Below, piece by piece: positions 24,799 to 33,900 of a stretch of DNA of 55,527 bases. Positions within the stretch are counted from its first letter, which is position 1. Each line of letters opens with the position of its first letter. A model generated the notes under the pieces. That model did not search any database. It had not been told where the DNA came from and saw only the letters and a list, made by a program, of their open reading frames with translations. Source of the stretch: an uncultured Prevotella sp. (lineage in GTDB: Bacteria > Bacteroidota > Bacteroidia > Bacteroidales > Bacteroidaceae); contig CAMVAI010000009.1 in NCBI GenBank assembly GCA_947165435.1, positions 1-55,527 of the forward strand, in the 5' to 3' direction. Position numbers and translations under genes: made by a program.

Positions 24799-24806
24799 CA
24801 AAAGTA
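24799..24806 (-). promoter_or_regulatory. -7 element of the moxR-bat operon promoter
   Basis: TACTTTTG on the minus strand, 50 nt before the moxR ATG. No clear -33 element. Confidence 0.55.
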
Positions 24807-24852
24807 CGCATTTTCCCTTTCATAGCGCACACCTGCATACCTAAATAATATT

Positions 24853-24888
24853 AAAAAAGTTTCCTAAAACTTACATTTAGGAAACTTT
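24853..24888 (-). terminator. Terminator of the ftsY-rimO-HU operon
   Basis: A 12-bp stem aaagtttcctaa (24856-24867) with ttaggaaacttt (24877-24888); read on the minus strand it is followed by a run of T. It lies 22 nt beyond the stop of the HU-LysM gene. Confidence 0.85.
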
Positions 24889-24910
24889 ATACCATATTTC
24901 ACCACTTGTC

Positions 24911-26182
24911 TTATTGCTTTCGGCGTTTCTTCAATTCAAGCTTGGGTATCTTGACCCGCTGTCCGGCCTTCAGCTGCGGATTGCGGGGCAGGTCGTTATA
25001 TACCTCCACATAACACTCCATATCGGGACCAAGATGGGCGCGGCAAACGCTGTAGAAGGTCTGTCCGGGCAGGATGGTCACCTCCTTGTCGGTGCCTACA
25101 ATGCGATAGGCCCCTAACCGTACGCGCTCGTCCTTGGCAGCATATTGGTCCACCTCGGGCTGAGCAGGCTTTTCTTCTGCCACAGACTTCTTAGCCACAG
25201 GGACTTCGTCCTTGGCCTGTTGAGCATCGTTTTTCACCTGCGAGGCATCGTCCTTCACCTGCAGGGCATCGTCCTTCACCTGCAGGGCATCGTCCCTGCT
25301 CTGCGGAGCAACGTCCTCTGTCTGGGCTTGGGCTTCGCCTGTCGTAAAGACGGTATCCCTCACCACTACCGTGTCTGGAATGGCTTTGGCCTCCACAGTC
25401 TGGGTGGTGGCATAGTAATAGCCACCGTATGCCGACAGACACATCAGCATCACCACACCCGATGCAAACATCAGCCAGCGCAGCCAGAAGGGGCTATCGT
25501 CGTCGTCATTGCCGTCGTCGTTGTCATCGTCGTCATTGACATTGTTGTCGTTATCATTGTCGTCATTCGAAAAGACGAACTCCTGTGTGGGTGCTTCATC
25601 TTCAACAGGCTCTTCTTCCACGGCAGGACCCTCTTCTGCAACAGGGACTTCTTCCACGGCAGGCTCCTCTTCTGCAACAGGGACTTCTTCCACGGCAGGC
25701 CCCTCTTCTGCAACAGGGGTTTCCTCCACGGCAGGTTCCTCTTCTGCAACAGGGGTTTCCTCCACGGCAGGTTCCTCTTCTGCAACAGGGGCTTCCTCCA
25801 CGGCAGGTTCCTCTTCTGCAACAGGTGCTTCCTCGTCGTCCTCAATGTCTTCAAATTCCACGCCGTCGTTCAGCATCACCGTTTCAAACTGCGAGAAGGG
25901 CTTGTTCACCAGTTCCTTCATCATTGTGTCTGGCGTGAACGACACCTTCTGATGGCTCTCGATAACCACTCGCTCTCCCGTCCGCACACTGACGCTCTCA
26001 CGGGCTTCCACATCCACTATCTTAAACGTGCCCAGCCCTCTCACCTTCACCTGCTCGCCCCGCTGCAGCTGCTCTACGACGACAGCAAACACCAGATTGG
26101 CAAAGTCATCGGCATCATGCTGCGACAGCCCGTTTTTCTCGACGAGCACTCCAGCTATCTCTTGTATGGTCAGCTTTCCCAT
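24911..26182 (-). CDS. Membrane-spanning HU-LysM protein with tandem acidic repeats
   Basis: A 423-aa protein. Residues 1-100: HU/IHF-like DNA-binding domain (LTIQEIAGVLVEKNGLS, VKVRGLGTFKI). Residues 117-192: six 12-residue acidic repeats of EExPVAEEEPAV type. Residues 203-230: Asp/Asn-rich run. Residues 232-257: one membrane segment (FWLRWLMFASGVVMLMC). Residues 297-325: four 7-residue DDALQVK-type repeats. Residues 366-413: LysM domain (ILPGQTFYSVCRAH, YNDLPRNPQLKAGQRV). DNA binding would be cytoplasmic and LysM periplasmic, so the protein could tie nucleoid to peptidoglycan. It is 3 nt from the HU gene upstream. Function is inferred. Confidence 0.85.
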   Translation of the reverse strand: MGKLTIQEIAGVLVEKNGLSQHDADDFANLVFAVVVEQLQRGEQVKVRGLGTFKIVDVEARESVSVRTGERVVIESHQKVSFTPDTMMKELVNKPFSQFETVMLNDGVEFEDIEDDEEAPVAEEEPAVEEAPVAEEEPAVEETPVAEEEPAVEETPVAEEGPAVEEVPVAEEEPAVEEVPVAEEGPAVEEEPVEDEAPTQEFVFSNDDNDNDNNVNDDDDNDDGNDDDDSPFWLRWLMFASGVVMLMCLSAYGGYYYATTQTVEAKAIPDTVVVRDTVFTTGEAQAQTEDVAPQSRDDALQVKDDALQVKDDASQVKNDAQQAKDEVPVAKKSVAEEKPAQPEVDQYAAKDERVRLGAYRIVGTDKEVTILPGQTFYSVCRAHLGPDMECYVEVYNDLPRNPQLKAGQRVKIPKLELKKRRKQ

Positions 26183-26185
26183 TGT

Positions 26186-26467
26186 CTATCGTCCTTCCTT
26201 TAGTTTGTCTTTCCACGTCTGGTTGGGCCTGAAGTTCAGCACCAGTTTGGGCGGCACCAGCATCCGTTGCCCCGTTGTGGGGTTCACCATGATACGCTCC
26301 ATCTTCTTCTTCGTTTCGAAGATTCCGAAGTTGGGTATCAGCACGGAGTTGTCCTCCTGAAAGGCATCGCCCATAGCATCTATCAGGTTGTTGACCAGTT
26401 TCTGAACGTCCTTAGGGGCATATCCCGTGCGTTGGGCTAATTCTGCTATAAATTCCTTGTTGTTCAC
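26186..26467 (-). CDS. HU family DNA-binding protein
   Basis: A 93-aa HU/IHF-like protein. Begins NNKEFIAELAQRTGYAPKDV and has the fold's arm region near VLIPNFGIFETKKKMERIMVNPTTG. It pairs with the downstream HU-LysM protein, whose N-terminal domain is of the same type, so the two may form a heterodimer on DNA; that is inference. Located 14 nt after rimO in the ftsY operon. The C-terminus is basic (RPNQTWKDKLKEGR). Confidence 0.93.
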   Translation of the reverse strand: MNNKEFIAELAQRTGYAPKDVQKLVNNLIDAMGDAFQEDNSVLIPNFGIFETKKKMERIMVNPTTGQRMLVPPKLVLNFRPNQTWKDKLKEGR

Positions 26468-26481
26468 CTTATATTATATTA

Positions 26482-27795
26482 TTAATGTATCACCTCGGCA
26501 TACAAGTCGAAGGCCTCCGCGTTGGTGATGCGTACCTCGTAGAACTGCCCTACCGCCAGCTTCTCCTGTGCGGATATCAGCACCTCTGGATCGACCTCCG
26601 GCGAACAGTATTCGCTGCGGCCTATCCAGTAGTCACCCTCACGCCGGTCTATGACGACGCGCAGCTGCTGTCCTATTTTCGCTGCCTCTATCTCGCTGCT
26701 TATTTGCTGCTGCACGCGCATCAGCCGGTCCAGCCGGGCCTGCTTCACCTCCGGTGGCACGTCGTCGGCATAGTGCTCCTGGCTGTATGTGCCCTCTTCT
26801 TCCGAATAGGCGAAGGCTCCCATCCGCTCGAAGCGTGCCCATTGGGTAAACTCCAACAGCTCGCTGAAGTCCTCGTCCGTCTCGCCCGGGAACCCTACCA
26901 TCAGCGTGGTGCGCAGATGGATGCCGGGCACCTCGCGCCTCATGCGCTCTATCAGCTCGTAGGTGTCCTGCTTGCCCACGTGGCGGTGCATGCGGTCGAG
27001 CATGCGGTCGCTGATGTGCTGCAGGGCAATGTCCAGATACTTGCATACGTTCTTCCGCTCGCGCATCACGCGCAGCAAGTCCCACGGGAAGTGGGCAGGA
27101 TAGGCATAGTGCAGCCTTATCCACTCCACCCCATCGATGTCTGCCATGTGGTCCACGAGCTCTGCTATGTGTTGCTGCCCGTCAATATCCACCCCGTAAT
27201 AGGTCAGTTCCTGCGCTATGACATTGAACTCCCTTACACCCTGCGCCACCAGCCAGCGTACTTCATCCAGAATCTCCTGCATGGGCCTGCTCTGATGGTG
27301 TCCCGTTATCAGCGGTATGGCACAGTAGGCACAGTGGCGGTCGCAGCCCTCGGCAATCTTCAGGTAGGCATAGTGGCCAGGCGTCGTCAGCACGCGCTCC
27401 CACCGGCGGTCTTCGCGTACAATAGGGTGTGCCTCCAAATCGGTCAACAGCTGGCGGTAGTTAAACTTTCCATACCACCCGTCCACCTCGGGTATCTCTG
27501 CTTCGAGCTCTGCCAGATAACGCTCTGACAAACAGCCCATCACGTAAATACGCTGTAGCCGTCCTGCGCCCTTGGCCTGAGCCAGTTCAAGAATCGTGTC
27601 GATACTCTCCTGCTTGGCATCCTCAATAAATCCGCAGGTGTTCACAACGGCTATCTCGCCCTGAGGGTTTTCTGCGTCGTGAGTCACCTGATAGCCGTTG
27701 GCCACGAAGAGCCCCATCAGCATCTCAGAATCTACCAGATTCTTCGAACAGCCCAGCGAAATGAAATCTATTGTCGGTTTGCTTCCCTTATTCAT
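26482..27795 (-). CDS. rimO: Ribosomal protein S12 methylthiotransferase
   Basis: A 437-aa radical SAM enzyme that methylthiolates the conserved Asp of ribosomal protein S12. N-terminal UPF0004 domain with cysteines in SLGCSKNLVDSE, VNTCGFIEDA and VMGCLSERY; radical SAM triad in CDRHCAYCAIP; C-terminal TRAM domain (YEVRITNAEAFDLYAEV). Standard length. It is in an operon with ftsY upstream (34 nt gap) and two HU genes downstream, an order I recall from other Bacteroidota. Confidence 0.97.
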   Translation of the reverse strand: MNKGSKPTIDFISLGCSKNLVDSEMLMGLFVANGYQVTHDAENPQGEIAVVNTCGFIEDAKQESIDTILELAQAKGAGRLQRIYVMGCLSERYLAELEAEIPEVDGWYGKFNYRQLLTDLEAHPIVREDRRWERVLTTPGHYAYLKIAEGCDRHCAYCAIPLITGHHQSRPMQEILDEVRWLVAQGVREFNVIAQELTYYGVDIDGQQHIAELVDHMADIDGVEWIRLHYAYPAHFPWDLLRVMRERKNVCKYLDIALQHISDRMLDRMHRHVGKQDTYELIERMRREVPGIHLRTTLMVGFPGETDEDFSELLEFTQWARFERMGAFAYSEEEGTYSQEHYADDVPPEVKQARLDRLMRVQQQISSEIEAAKIGQQLRVVIDRREGDYWIGRSEYCSPEVDPEVLISAQEKLAVGQFYEVRITNAEAFDLYAEVIH

Positions 27796-27829
27796 AAACG
27801 AAAACTATTGTCGGCTTGCTTTCCTTGTT

Positions 27830-28789
27830 TCATTCGTCTTTCTTGAACAGCGAGTCAACAAACTGCCTGCGGTCGAAGAGCTGCAAGTCCTGCATGCCCT
27901 CGCCGAGTCCTATATACTTTACGGGAACCTTCAGCTGGTCGCTGATGCCAATGACCACGCCGCCCTTTGCCGTACCGTCGAGCTTGGTGATGGCAAGACT
28001 GGTAATCTGCGTCACCGCCGAGAACTGCTTCGCCTGCTCGAAGGCGTTCTGACCCGTCGAGCCGTCGAGCACCAGCAGCACCTCGTCGGGAGCCTCGGGC
28101 AGCACTTTCTTCATCACCTCCTTGATCTTCTTCAGCTCGTTCATCAAGCCCACCTTGTTGTGCAGGCGGCCTGCCGTGTCTATCAGCACCACGTCGGCAC
28201 CGTTGGCCTTGGCGCTCTGCAGCGTGTCGAAAGCCACCGAGGCAGGGTCGCTGCCCATCTGCTGCTTCACCACTGGCACGCCCACGCGCTCGCCCCAGAT
28301 GGACAGCTGTTCTACGGCAGCTGCGCGGAAGGTGTCGGCAGCGCCCAAATAGACCTTCTTGCCGGCCTGCTTGAACTGCCAGGCCAGTTTGCCGATGGTG
28401 GTTGTCTTCCCCACCCCGTTCACGCCTACCACCAGTATGACGTAGGGCTTATGGTCGCCGGGCAGGTCCCAGTTGGCATTGTCGCTGCTGTTGTTCTCGG
28501 CCAGCAGCCCCGCTATCTCGTCGCGCAGGATACCGTTCAGCTCGCCGGTCGATACATACTTGTCGCGAGCCACGCGCTGCTCAATGCGCTCTATCACTTT
28601 CAGGGTCGTCTCAACGCCTACGTCCGACGTTATCAGCACCTCTTCCAGATTGTCCAGCACGTCGTCGTCCACCTTCGACTTACCGGCAACGGCACGTGCC
28701 AGCTTGCTGAACACACTGCTCTTGGTCTTTTCCAAGCCCTTGTCCAGCGTCTCTTTCTTCTCTTTATTGAAAAAACCGAAAATTCCCAT
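27830..28789 (-). CDS. ftsY: Signal recognition particle receptor FtsY
   Basis: A 319-aa SRP-type GTPase that docks SRP-ribosome complexes at the membrane. Short charged N-terminus MGIFGFFNKEKK, helical N domain, then G domain with VVGVNGVGKTTTIGKLA (G1), DTFRAAAVEQL, VLIDTAGR (G3) and TKLDGTAKGG (G4). The start at 28789 fits the family; an in-frame extension upstream crosses the promoter and is rejected. No long acidic A domain, as usual outside proteobacteria. Lead gene of the ftsY-rimO-HU operon. Confidence 0.97.
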   Translation of the reverse strand: MGIFGFFNKEKKETLDKGLEKTKSSVFSKLARAVAGKSKVDDDVLDNLEEVLITSDVGVETTLKVIERIEQRVARDKYVSTGELNGILRDEIAGLLAENNSSDNANWDLPGDHKPYVILVVGVNGVGKTTTIGKLAWQFKQAGKKVYLGAADTFRAAAVEQLSIWGERVGVPVVKQQMGSDPASVAFDTLQSAKANGADVVLIDTAGRLHNKVGLMNELKKIKEVMKKVLPEAPDEVLLVLDGSTGQNAFEQAKQFSAVTQITSLAITKLDGTAKGGVVIGISDQLKVPVKYIGLGEGMQDLQLFDRRQFVDSLFKKDE

Positions 28790-28819
28790 GTCTCTCTCTG
28801 CTTTTCGTAAATTTTTCCG

Positions 28820-28850
28820 CAAAGTTACGAAATTTCTGCCAAAAAAACAA
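28820..28850 (-). promoter_or_regulatory. Promoter of the ftsY operon
   Basis: TTG (28848-28850), 20 nt, TAACTTTG (28820-28827) on the minus strand, 31 nt before the ftsY ATG. Confidence 0.75.
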
Positions 28851-29176
28851 GAGAATGCTTCTTTTTTTTCTCCCCCCGCAATAAAACTATGGCTATGCTG
28901 CATGCCCGATTAGCGCTAAGACGATTACGTGGTTCGTAGAAACGCCCTTCTGCATGACTTACCCAGTTATCCGGACTTCGGCGATGCGTCACCCAAAAAT
29001 GTGATTTTACCTCATTTCTATTATCAATCCATTTGTGGAGAGGCCACTGGTTTCCGCCTAAGGAGTGAGTTTCCTCTGCGGGGCAATTTGTTCTCCATTT
29101 ATAGAGGAAAGATACGGAAAAAGCGGTAAAATCACTACATTTGTACCATAATTTATAATATATCTTCCAAAATCGC
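28851..29176. other. Spacer between divergent ftsY and porQ, with no gene
   Basis: Only degenerate, frame-broken sequence and dispersed repeat copy 2 are seen. Reading frames here share short strings (DFGDASPK, SICGEATGF) with the spacer at 15.1-15.6 kb, which reflects the shared repeat and not a gene. Confidence 0.6.
28974..29058 (+). repeat. Dispersed intergenic repeat, copy 2
   Basis: Two blocks, 28974-28993 (gacttcggcgatgcgtcacc) and 29027-29058 (core atccatttgtggagag), match blocks at 15252-15271 and 15320-15351 on the opposite strand. The first match is exact and the second is 30 of 32. Confidence 0.87.
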
Positions 29177-29207
29177 TTTGCTTTGTCGGATTTTTTTTGT
29201 AACTTTG
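29177..29207 (+). promoter_or_regulatory. Promoter of porQ-cmk
   Basis: TTTG (29177-29180), 19 nt, TAACTTTG (29200-29207), 23 nt before the ATG: full consensus. Confidence 0.8.
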
Positions 29208-29229
29208 CATGGAATTTAGAGATTATTAG

Positions 29230-30174
29230 ATGAAGAAAGTATTTCCTATCCTTATAGCAGGCCTGTTCGCCCTTGTTGGCAAGGCCCAGGAGAGCCAGGA
29301 GGTGTATAGTTTCCTGCGGCTGCCCGTGAGTGCCCATGCAGCAGCCCTCGGCGGCGAAAACATCACGCTGACCGACGACGACCCCACCGTCATCTTCCAC
29401 AACCCCTCGCTGCTGTCGAACATCAGCGACAAGAGCATCAACCTCAACTTCATGACCTACATGGAGGGAGCCATGACCCTGTCAACGTCGTTCGTCAAAA
29501 CTGCCAAGGAGCGTGCCACATGGGGCGTGAGTGCCCAGTACATGAGCTATGGCGAGATGAAGGAAACCACGGTGAATAACGAGCAGACCGGCACCTTCTC
29601 GGCCAAGGACATCGCGCTGGCGGGATCGTTTGCCTACATGCTCACCAACAGGCTGAGCGGTGGCATCACCGCCCGCTTCATCTCTTCGTCGTTAGGCAGC
29701 TACAACTCGCTGGCTATGGCTGTCGATCTGGGGGTCAACTACTACGACACCGAGCGTGAATGGTCGCTCTCGGCAGTGGCTAAGAACCTGGGCGGACAAG
29801 TCAAGGCCTACGACGACGAGTTTGAGCGCATACCCATCGACCTCCAGCTGGGTGTCAGCAAGCGCCTCATCGGTTCGCCGCTGCGACTGTCGGTCACCAT
29901 GTCGCGACTGCATAAGTGGAACACCCCCTTCCTGCAGCATTTTGCCGTTGGTGCCGACGCGCTGCTGGGCTACGGCATCTATGTGGCTGCAGGCTACAAT
30001 TTCCGCCGCTCCAGCGAGATGAAGATTACCGACACCGACGGCGACTCCAACCACGGGGCGGGCATATCCTTTGGAGCCGGCATCCAGACGCAGCGTTTCA
30101 AGCTGCATGCCGCCTATGCCAAATACCATGTGTCAGCATGGTCGCTGCTCATCAATGCTACCTATTCGCTATAG
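29230..30174 (+). CDS. porQ: Type IX secretion system protein PorQ
   Basis: A 314-aa outer-membrane protein with a signal peptide ([20 protein letters not shown]) and a beta-barrel-like pattern of alternating aromatic strands. The N-terminal region [20 protein letters not shown] and [10 protein letters not shown] matches the PorQ/PorV-type family as I know it. PorQ takes part in sorting of T9SS cargo at the outer membrane. It lies 2 nt upstream of cmk, a neighbour pair common in Bacteroidota. No other T9SS genes are in the window. Confidence 0.88.
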   Translation: MKKVFPILIAGLFALVGKAQESQEVYSFLRLPVSAHAAALGGENITLTDDDPTVIFHNPSLLSNISDKSINLNFMTYMEGAMTLSTSFVKTAKERATWGVSAQYMSYGEMKETTVNNEQTGTFSAKDIALAGSFAYMLTNRLSGGITARFISSSLGSYNSLAMAVDLGVNYYDTEREWSLSAVAKNLGGQVKAYDDEFERIPIDLQLGVSKRLIGSPLRLSVTMSRLHKWNTPFLQHFAVGADALLGYGIYVAAGYNFRRSSEMKITDTDGDSNHGAGISFGAGIQTQRFKLHAAYAKYHVSAWSLLINATYSL

Positions 30175-30176
30175 TT

Positions 30177-30872
30177 ATGAATAACAAAAAGATAACCATT
30201 GCCATTGATGGCCATTCGTCGTGCGGCAAGAGCACGATGGCCAAAGACCTGGCCCGGGAGATAGGATACGTCTATGTAGATACCGGAGCCATGTACCGTT
30301 GTGTCACCCTCTATGCCCTGCGCCACGGGCTGTTTACTGCCGAAGGCATCGACACCGAAGCCCTGCGCCGCAGCATGGACGACATCCATATCTCTTTCCG
30401 CTTCAATGCTGAAGCCGGACGCCCCGACACCTATCTGAACGGAGAACTCGTGGAGCGCGACATCCGCTCGATGGAGGTGTCGTCGCACGTCAGCCCCATA
30501 GCCACCCTCGATTTCGTGCGCAAGGCTATGGTGCGCCAACAGCAGCAGATGGGGCGCGACAAGGGTATCGTCATGGACGGTCGCGACATCGGCACCGTCG
30601 TATTTCCCGATGCCGAACTGAAAGTATTCGTCACCGCCTCGCCACGCGTGCGTGCCCAGCGGCGCTATGACGAATTGAAGCAGAAAGGCATGATGGCCGA
30701 CTTCGACGAGATATTGAAGAATGTGGAAGAACGCGACTACATCGACTCCCACCGTGCCGTGTCGCCCCTGCGGCGCGCCGACGATGCCCAGCTGCTGGAC
30801 AATTCGAACATGACCATTGCCCAGCAGAAGCAGTGGCTCATGGAGCGCTTTGCCGAGGCTGTAGGCCAATGA
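30177..30872 (+). CDS. cmk: Cytidylate kinase
   Basis: A 231-aa (d)CMP kinase. The ATP-binding loop is [14 protein letters not shown], the family signature [14 protein letters not shown] follows, and [19 protein letters not shown] and [14 protein letters not shown] are the CMP-binding and LID parts. The loop reads SSCGKST in place of the common GAGKST. The ATG at 30177, 2 nt after porQ, is chosen over longer in-frame extensions into porQ. Confidence 0.97.
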   Translation: MNNKKITIAIDGHSSCGKSTMAKDLAREIGYVYVDTGAMYRCVTLYALRHGLFTAEGIDTEALRRSMDDIHISFRFNAEAGRPDTYLNGELVERDIRSMEVSSHVSPIATLDFVRKAMVRQQQQMGRDKGIVMDGRDIGTVVFPDAELKVFVTASPRVRAQRRYDELKQKGMMADFDEILKNVEERDYIDSHRAVSPLRRADDAQLLDNSNMTIAQQKQWLMERFAEAVGQ

Positions 30873-30942
30873 ACCGGTGCAACGCGGTTTTTCTCTACTA
30901 TTATTGCATGAACATTTGCTAATTAATATTTAGGTACGCGAT

Positions 30943-33900
30943 ATGATGACAAGCAGACGTCAATTCATGCTGGCAGCACTGCTGCTCACGGTTATGGGAA
31001 TATACGGACAGACATACAACACACTATGGAAGCAGGTTGAAGAGGCGCAAGCCAAGGATCTGCCCAAGACAGCCATTGCTGCGCTGGAGAAGGTTGAAAG
31101 CAAGGCACGCCGCGAGCGAGCATACGGCCATCTGCTCAAGGCTACGCTGCTGCATGCCCGCCTGCAGTCGGAGGTGGCTCCTGACTCGCTGCTGCCAGCC
31201 GTACACCGCATAGAACAGCAGGAGCAGCAGTCCACCGACATGGTGCTGCGCGCCGTCTATGATGCCGTGCTAAGTGTGGTGTACAGACAGAACCACCAGC
31301 TTTCCGACGACTGGCAGCAGACCAGCACCGACTACGCCGCCAAAGCCATAGCCCACCCTGCTGCACTCGCTGCCGTAAAGGCTGATGCATACATGCCCTT
31401 CGTCATCAAAGGGAAAGACAGCCGGCTTTACGGCGACGACCTGCTGAGCATCGTAGGCCAGGAATTGGAAGCTTGGCAGGTGCTCAACCGCTACTATGAC
31501 CAGATAGGCAACCGCCAGGCAGCCTGCATGACGGCACTGGAAATGCTGCGCCAACAGAATTTCACTACCCGCCAGCCGCTCCATCGCTCCACCTACATCC
31601 GTCAGCTCGACTCGCTGATCAGCCGCTACGGCGACCTGCCCGAAGCCTGTGAGATAGCCATCACACGCTATGACCACATGCACCATTTCACCGATGCCGA
31701 CTCCCGCCAATGCTACGAGTGGCTGCAGTCAGCCCTGAAGCGATGGCCGACATGGAAGCACAGCAACGCCTTGCGCAACCGGATGACCGAACTGACCAAT
31801 CCGCAGTTCCATGCCGAGGCAGCCTGCCGAGTGGCTGAGGTGGGCAAGGCGCAGACCGTACGGCTTACCGCCTTGCGCCATATCAGCCAGCTCACCATGC
31901 GCATATACCGCACCTCGCTGAACGGAGAGACCACCCTCGACCCCAACGACCCTGACGGCTATCGCCAGATAGCCAAGGGCATGACCGAGCTGCCCGACCT
32001 GCGGCGCACGCGGTCGTTCGGCAATCACCCTGACTACGAGGTGTTCAGCGACTCGCTCGAACTCAGTCTGCTGCCCGCCGGTGTCTATCTTGTGGAATAC
32101 CAGACGGAGCCGGCCACGCAGGTGTCGCGCCAGCTGTATTTCGTGTCGGGTGTGCGTCTGCTGATGCAGGCCCAGCCACAGGGTATGATGCGCTACGTGG
32201 CCGTCGATGCCACAACCGGTCAGCCCGTCAGCAGTGCCCGACTGCGCATGACCTTCCGCCGCAATTGGAACGAAAAGCCCGAAACCGTGGAACTGACCTG
32301 CGACAGCAAGGGCGAACTGCTGCACGACCAGTCGAAGCGACAGCCTGCTGCCGTGTTCGTCTATACCGACAAGGACAACGCCTGTCCGCAACAGAACACC
32401 TACGGACGCTACACCTACTACGAGCATCGCTACGGCGACGAACATACCGACGTGTTTACAGACCGCGCCATCTACCGACCGGGGCAAACCGTCCACGTAG
32501 CAGCCATCACATGGCGCGAGGCATCAGCCACACAGCAAGAGGCTGTTGCCAACAAGAGCATCACCTTACAACTGCGCGATGCCAACGGCAAGACTGTCAG
32601 CGAACAGCCGCTCACCACCGACCGCTACGGCAAGTGCGCCACCACGTTCACCCTGCCCACCGGACTACTGAACGGACGTTTCACGCTGCGTGCCGCCAGC
32701 GGCTATTGCACCATCCGCGTGGAAGAATACAAACGCCCCACCTTCCGGGTGGAGTTTGATGACTATAAGCAGCCTTACCACAACGGCGACACCCTGCACG
32801 TAAGCGGCAAGGCGACAAGTTATGCCGGTGTGCCCGTACAGGGTGGACACGTGAGATATACCGTACGCCGCCGCGTGGCCTGGTGGTGGCTGTCGTACAG
32901 CAGCTACTGGCAGGGAGGCTACATGGCAGCAGGCCGACAAGAGGAAGTGGTGGGCGAAGGCACGGCGATAACTGCCGACGACGGCACCTTTACTATCGAC
33001 ATGCCTATGGTGTTGCCTGCCGAAGCCGACAGACGCCCTTCATTCTACCATTTTGTGGCTGAAGCCGACGTGACCGACGTGGCAGGTGAGACGCATAGCG
33101 GCACGCTGTCGCTGCCCTTGGGCACCAAGGCCACCGTACTCACCTGCGACCTGCCGCAACAGGTGCGTAGCGACAGACAGCCTGCCGTCATCTTCCAACG
33201 CCGCAATGCTGCCGGACAGGAGACCGGCGGCACCGTGCGCTACCGCATCGACAGTGGTAAATGGCAACAGTGCATGGCCAACAAAGCCATCGACCCCTTC
33301 ATGCTGAAGAGTGGCGAGCACCGCTTAGAGGCCGTATGCGACGAGGACAGCCTCGACTACACCTTCGTCGTGTTCGGTCTGGACGACAAGCGTCCGGCCA
33401 CAAAGACCGACGACTGGTTCTACGTGTCCGACACCCGCTTCCCTGCCGACGGCACACCTGTCACGCTGCAGGTGGGGGCGTCGGATCCCGCCCTGCATAT
33501 CGTATATGCCATCTATGCCGGCGAACGCCTCTTGGAGAGCGGTGCCGTTGACAAGGATGCCGCCATCGTGAACCGCCAGTTCCGTTACGACGAGTCGTAT
33601 GGCAACGGTCTGCTGGTCACCTACGCGTGGATGAAGAACGGGCGATGCCATAACCATCAGGCCAACATACGCCGACCCATGCCCGACCGCAAGCTGCAGC
33701 TTTCGTGGGAGACCTTCCGCGACCGTCTCGTGCCGGGTCAGCAGGAAGAGTGGCGCTTACGCATCATGGCTCCCGCCGCAAGTGCTGCAAGAGGCACGGC
33801 GAAGAGTTCTGCCAACAAAGAAGCCACAGTGCCGGCAGAGGCCACGATGATGGCTGTGCTCTACGACAAGAGCTTAGACCAGCTGGTACGTCACCAGTGG

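Noticed and set aside
24750..24830. Extended MoxR start giving about 27 more residues
   Set aside because: The extension overlaps the -7 promoter box and has no family counterpart; ATG at 24749 starts the conserved helix.
28790..28903. Extended FtsY start
   Set aside because: The in-frame extension runs across a consensus promoter; MGIFGFF is the typical beginning.
29066..29176. ORF-like string near 28929-29129 sharing DFGDASPK with the 15 kb spacer
   Set aside because: Shared text reflects a repeated DNA block in two spacers, not a conserved protein.
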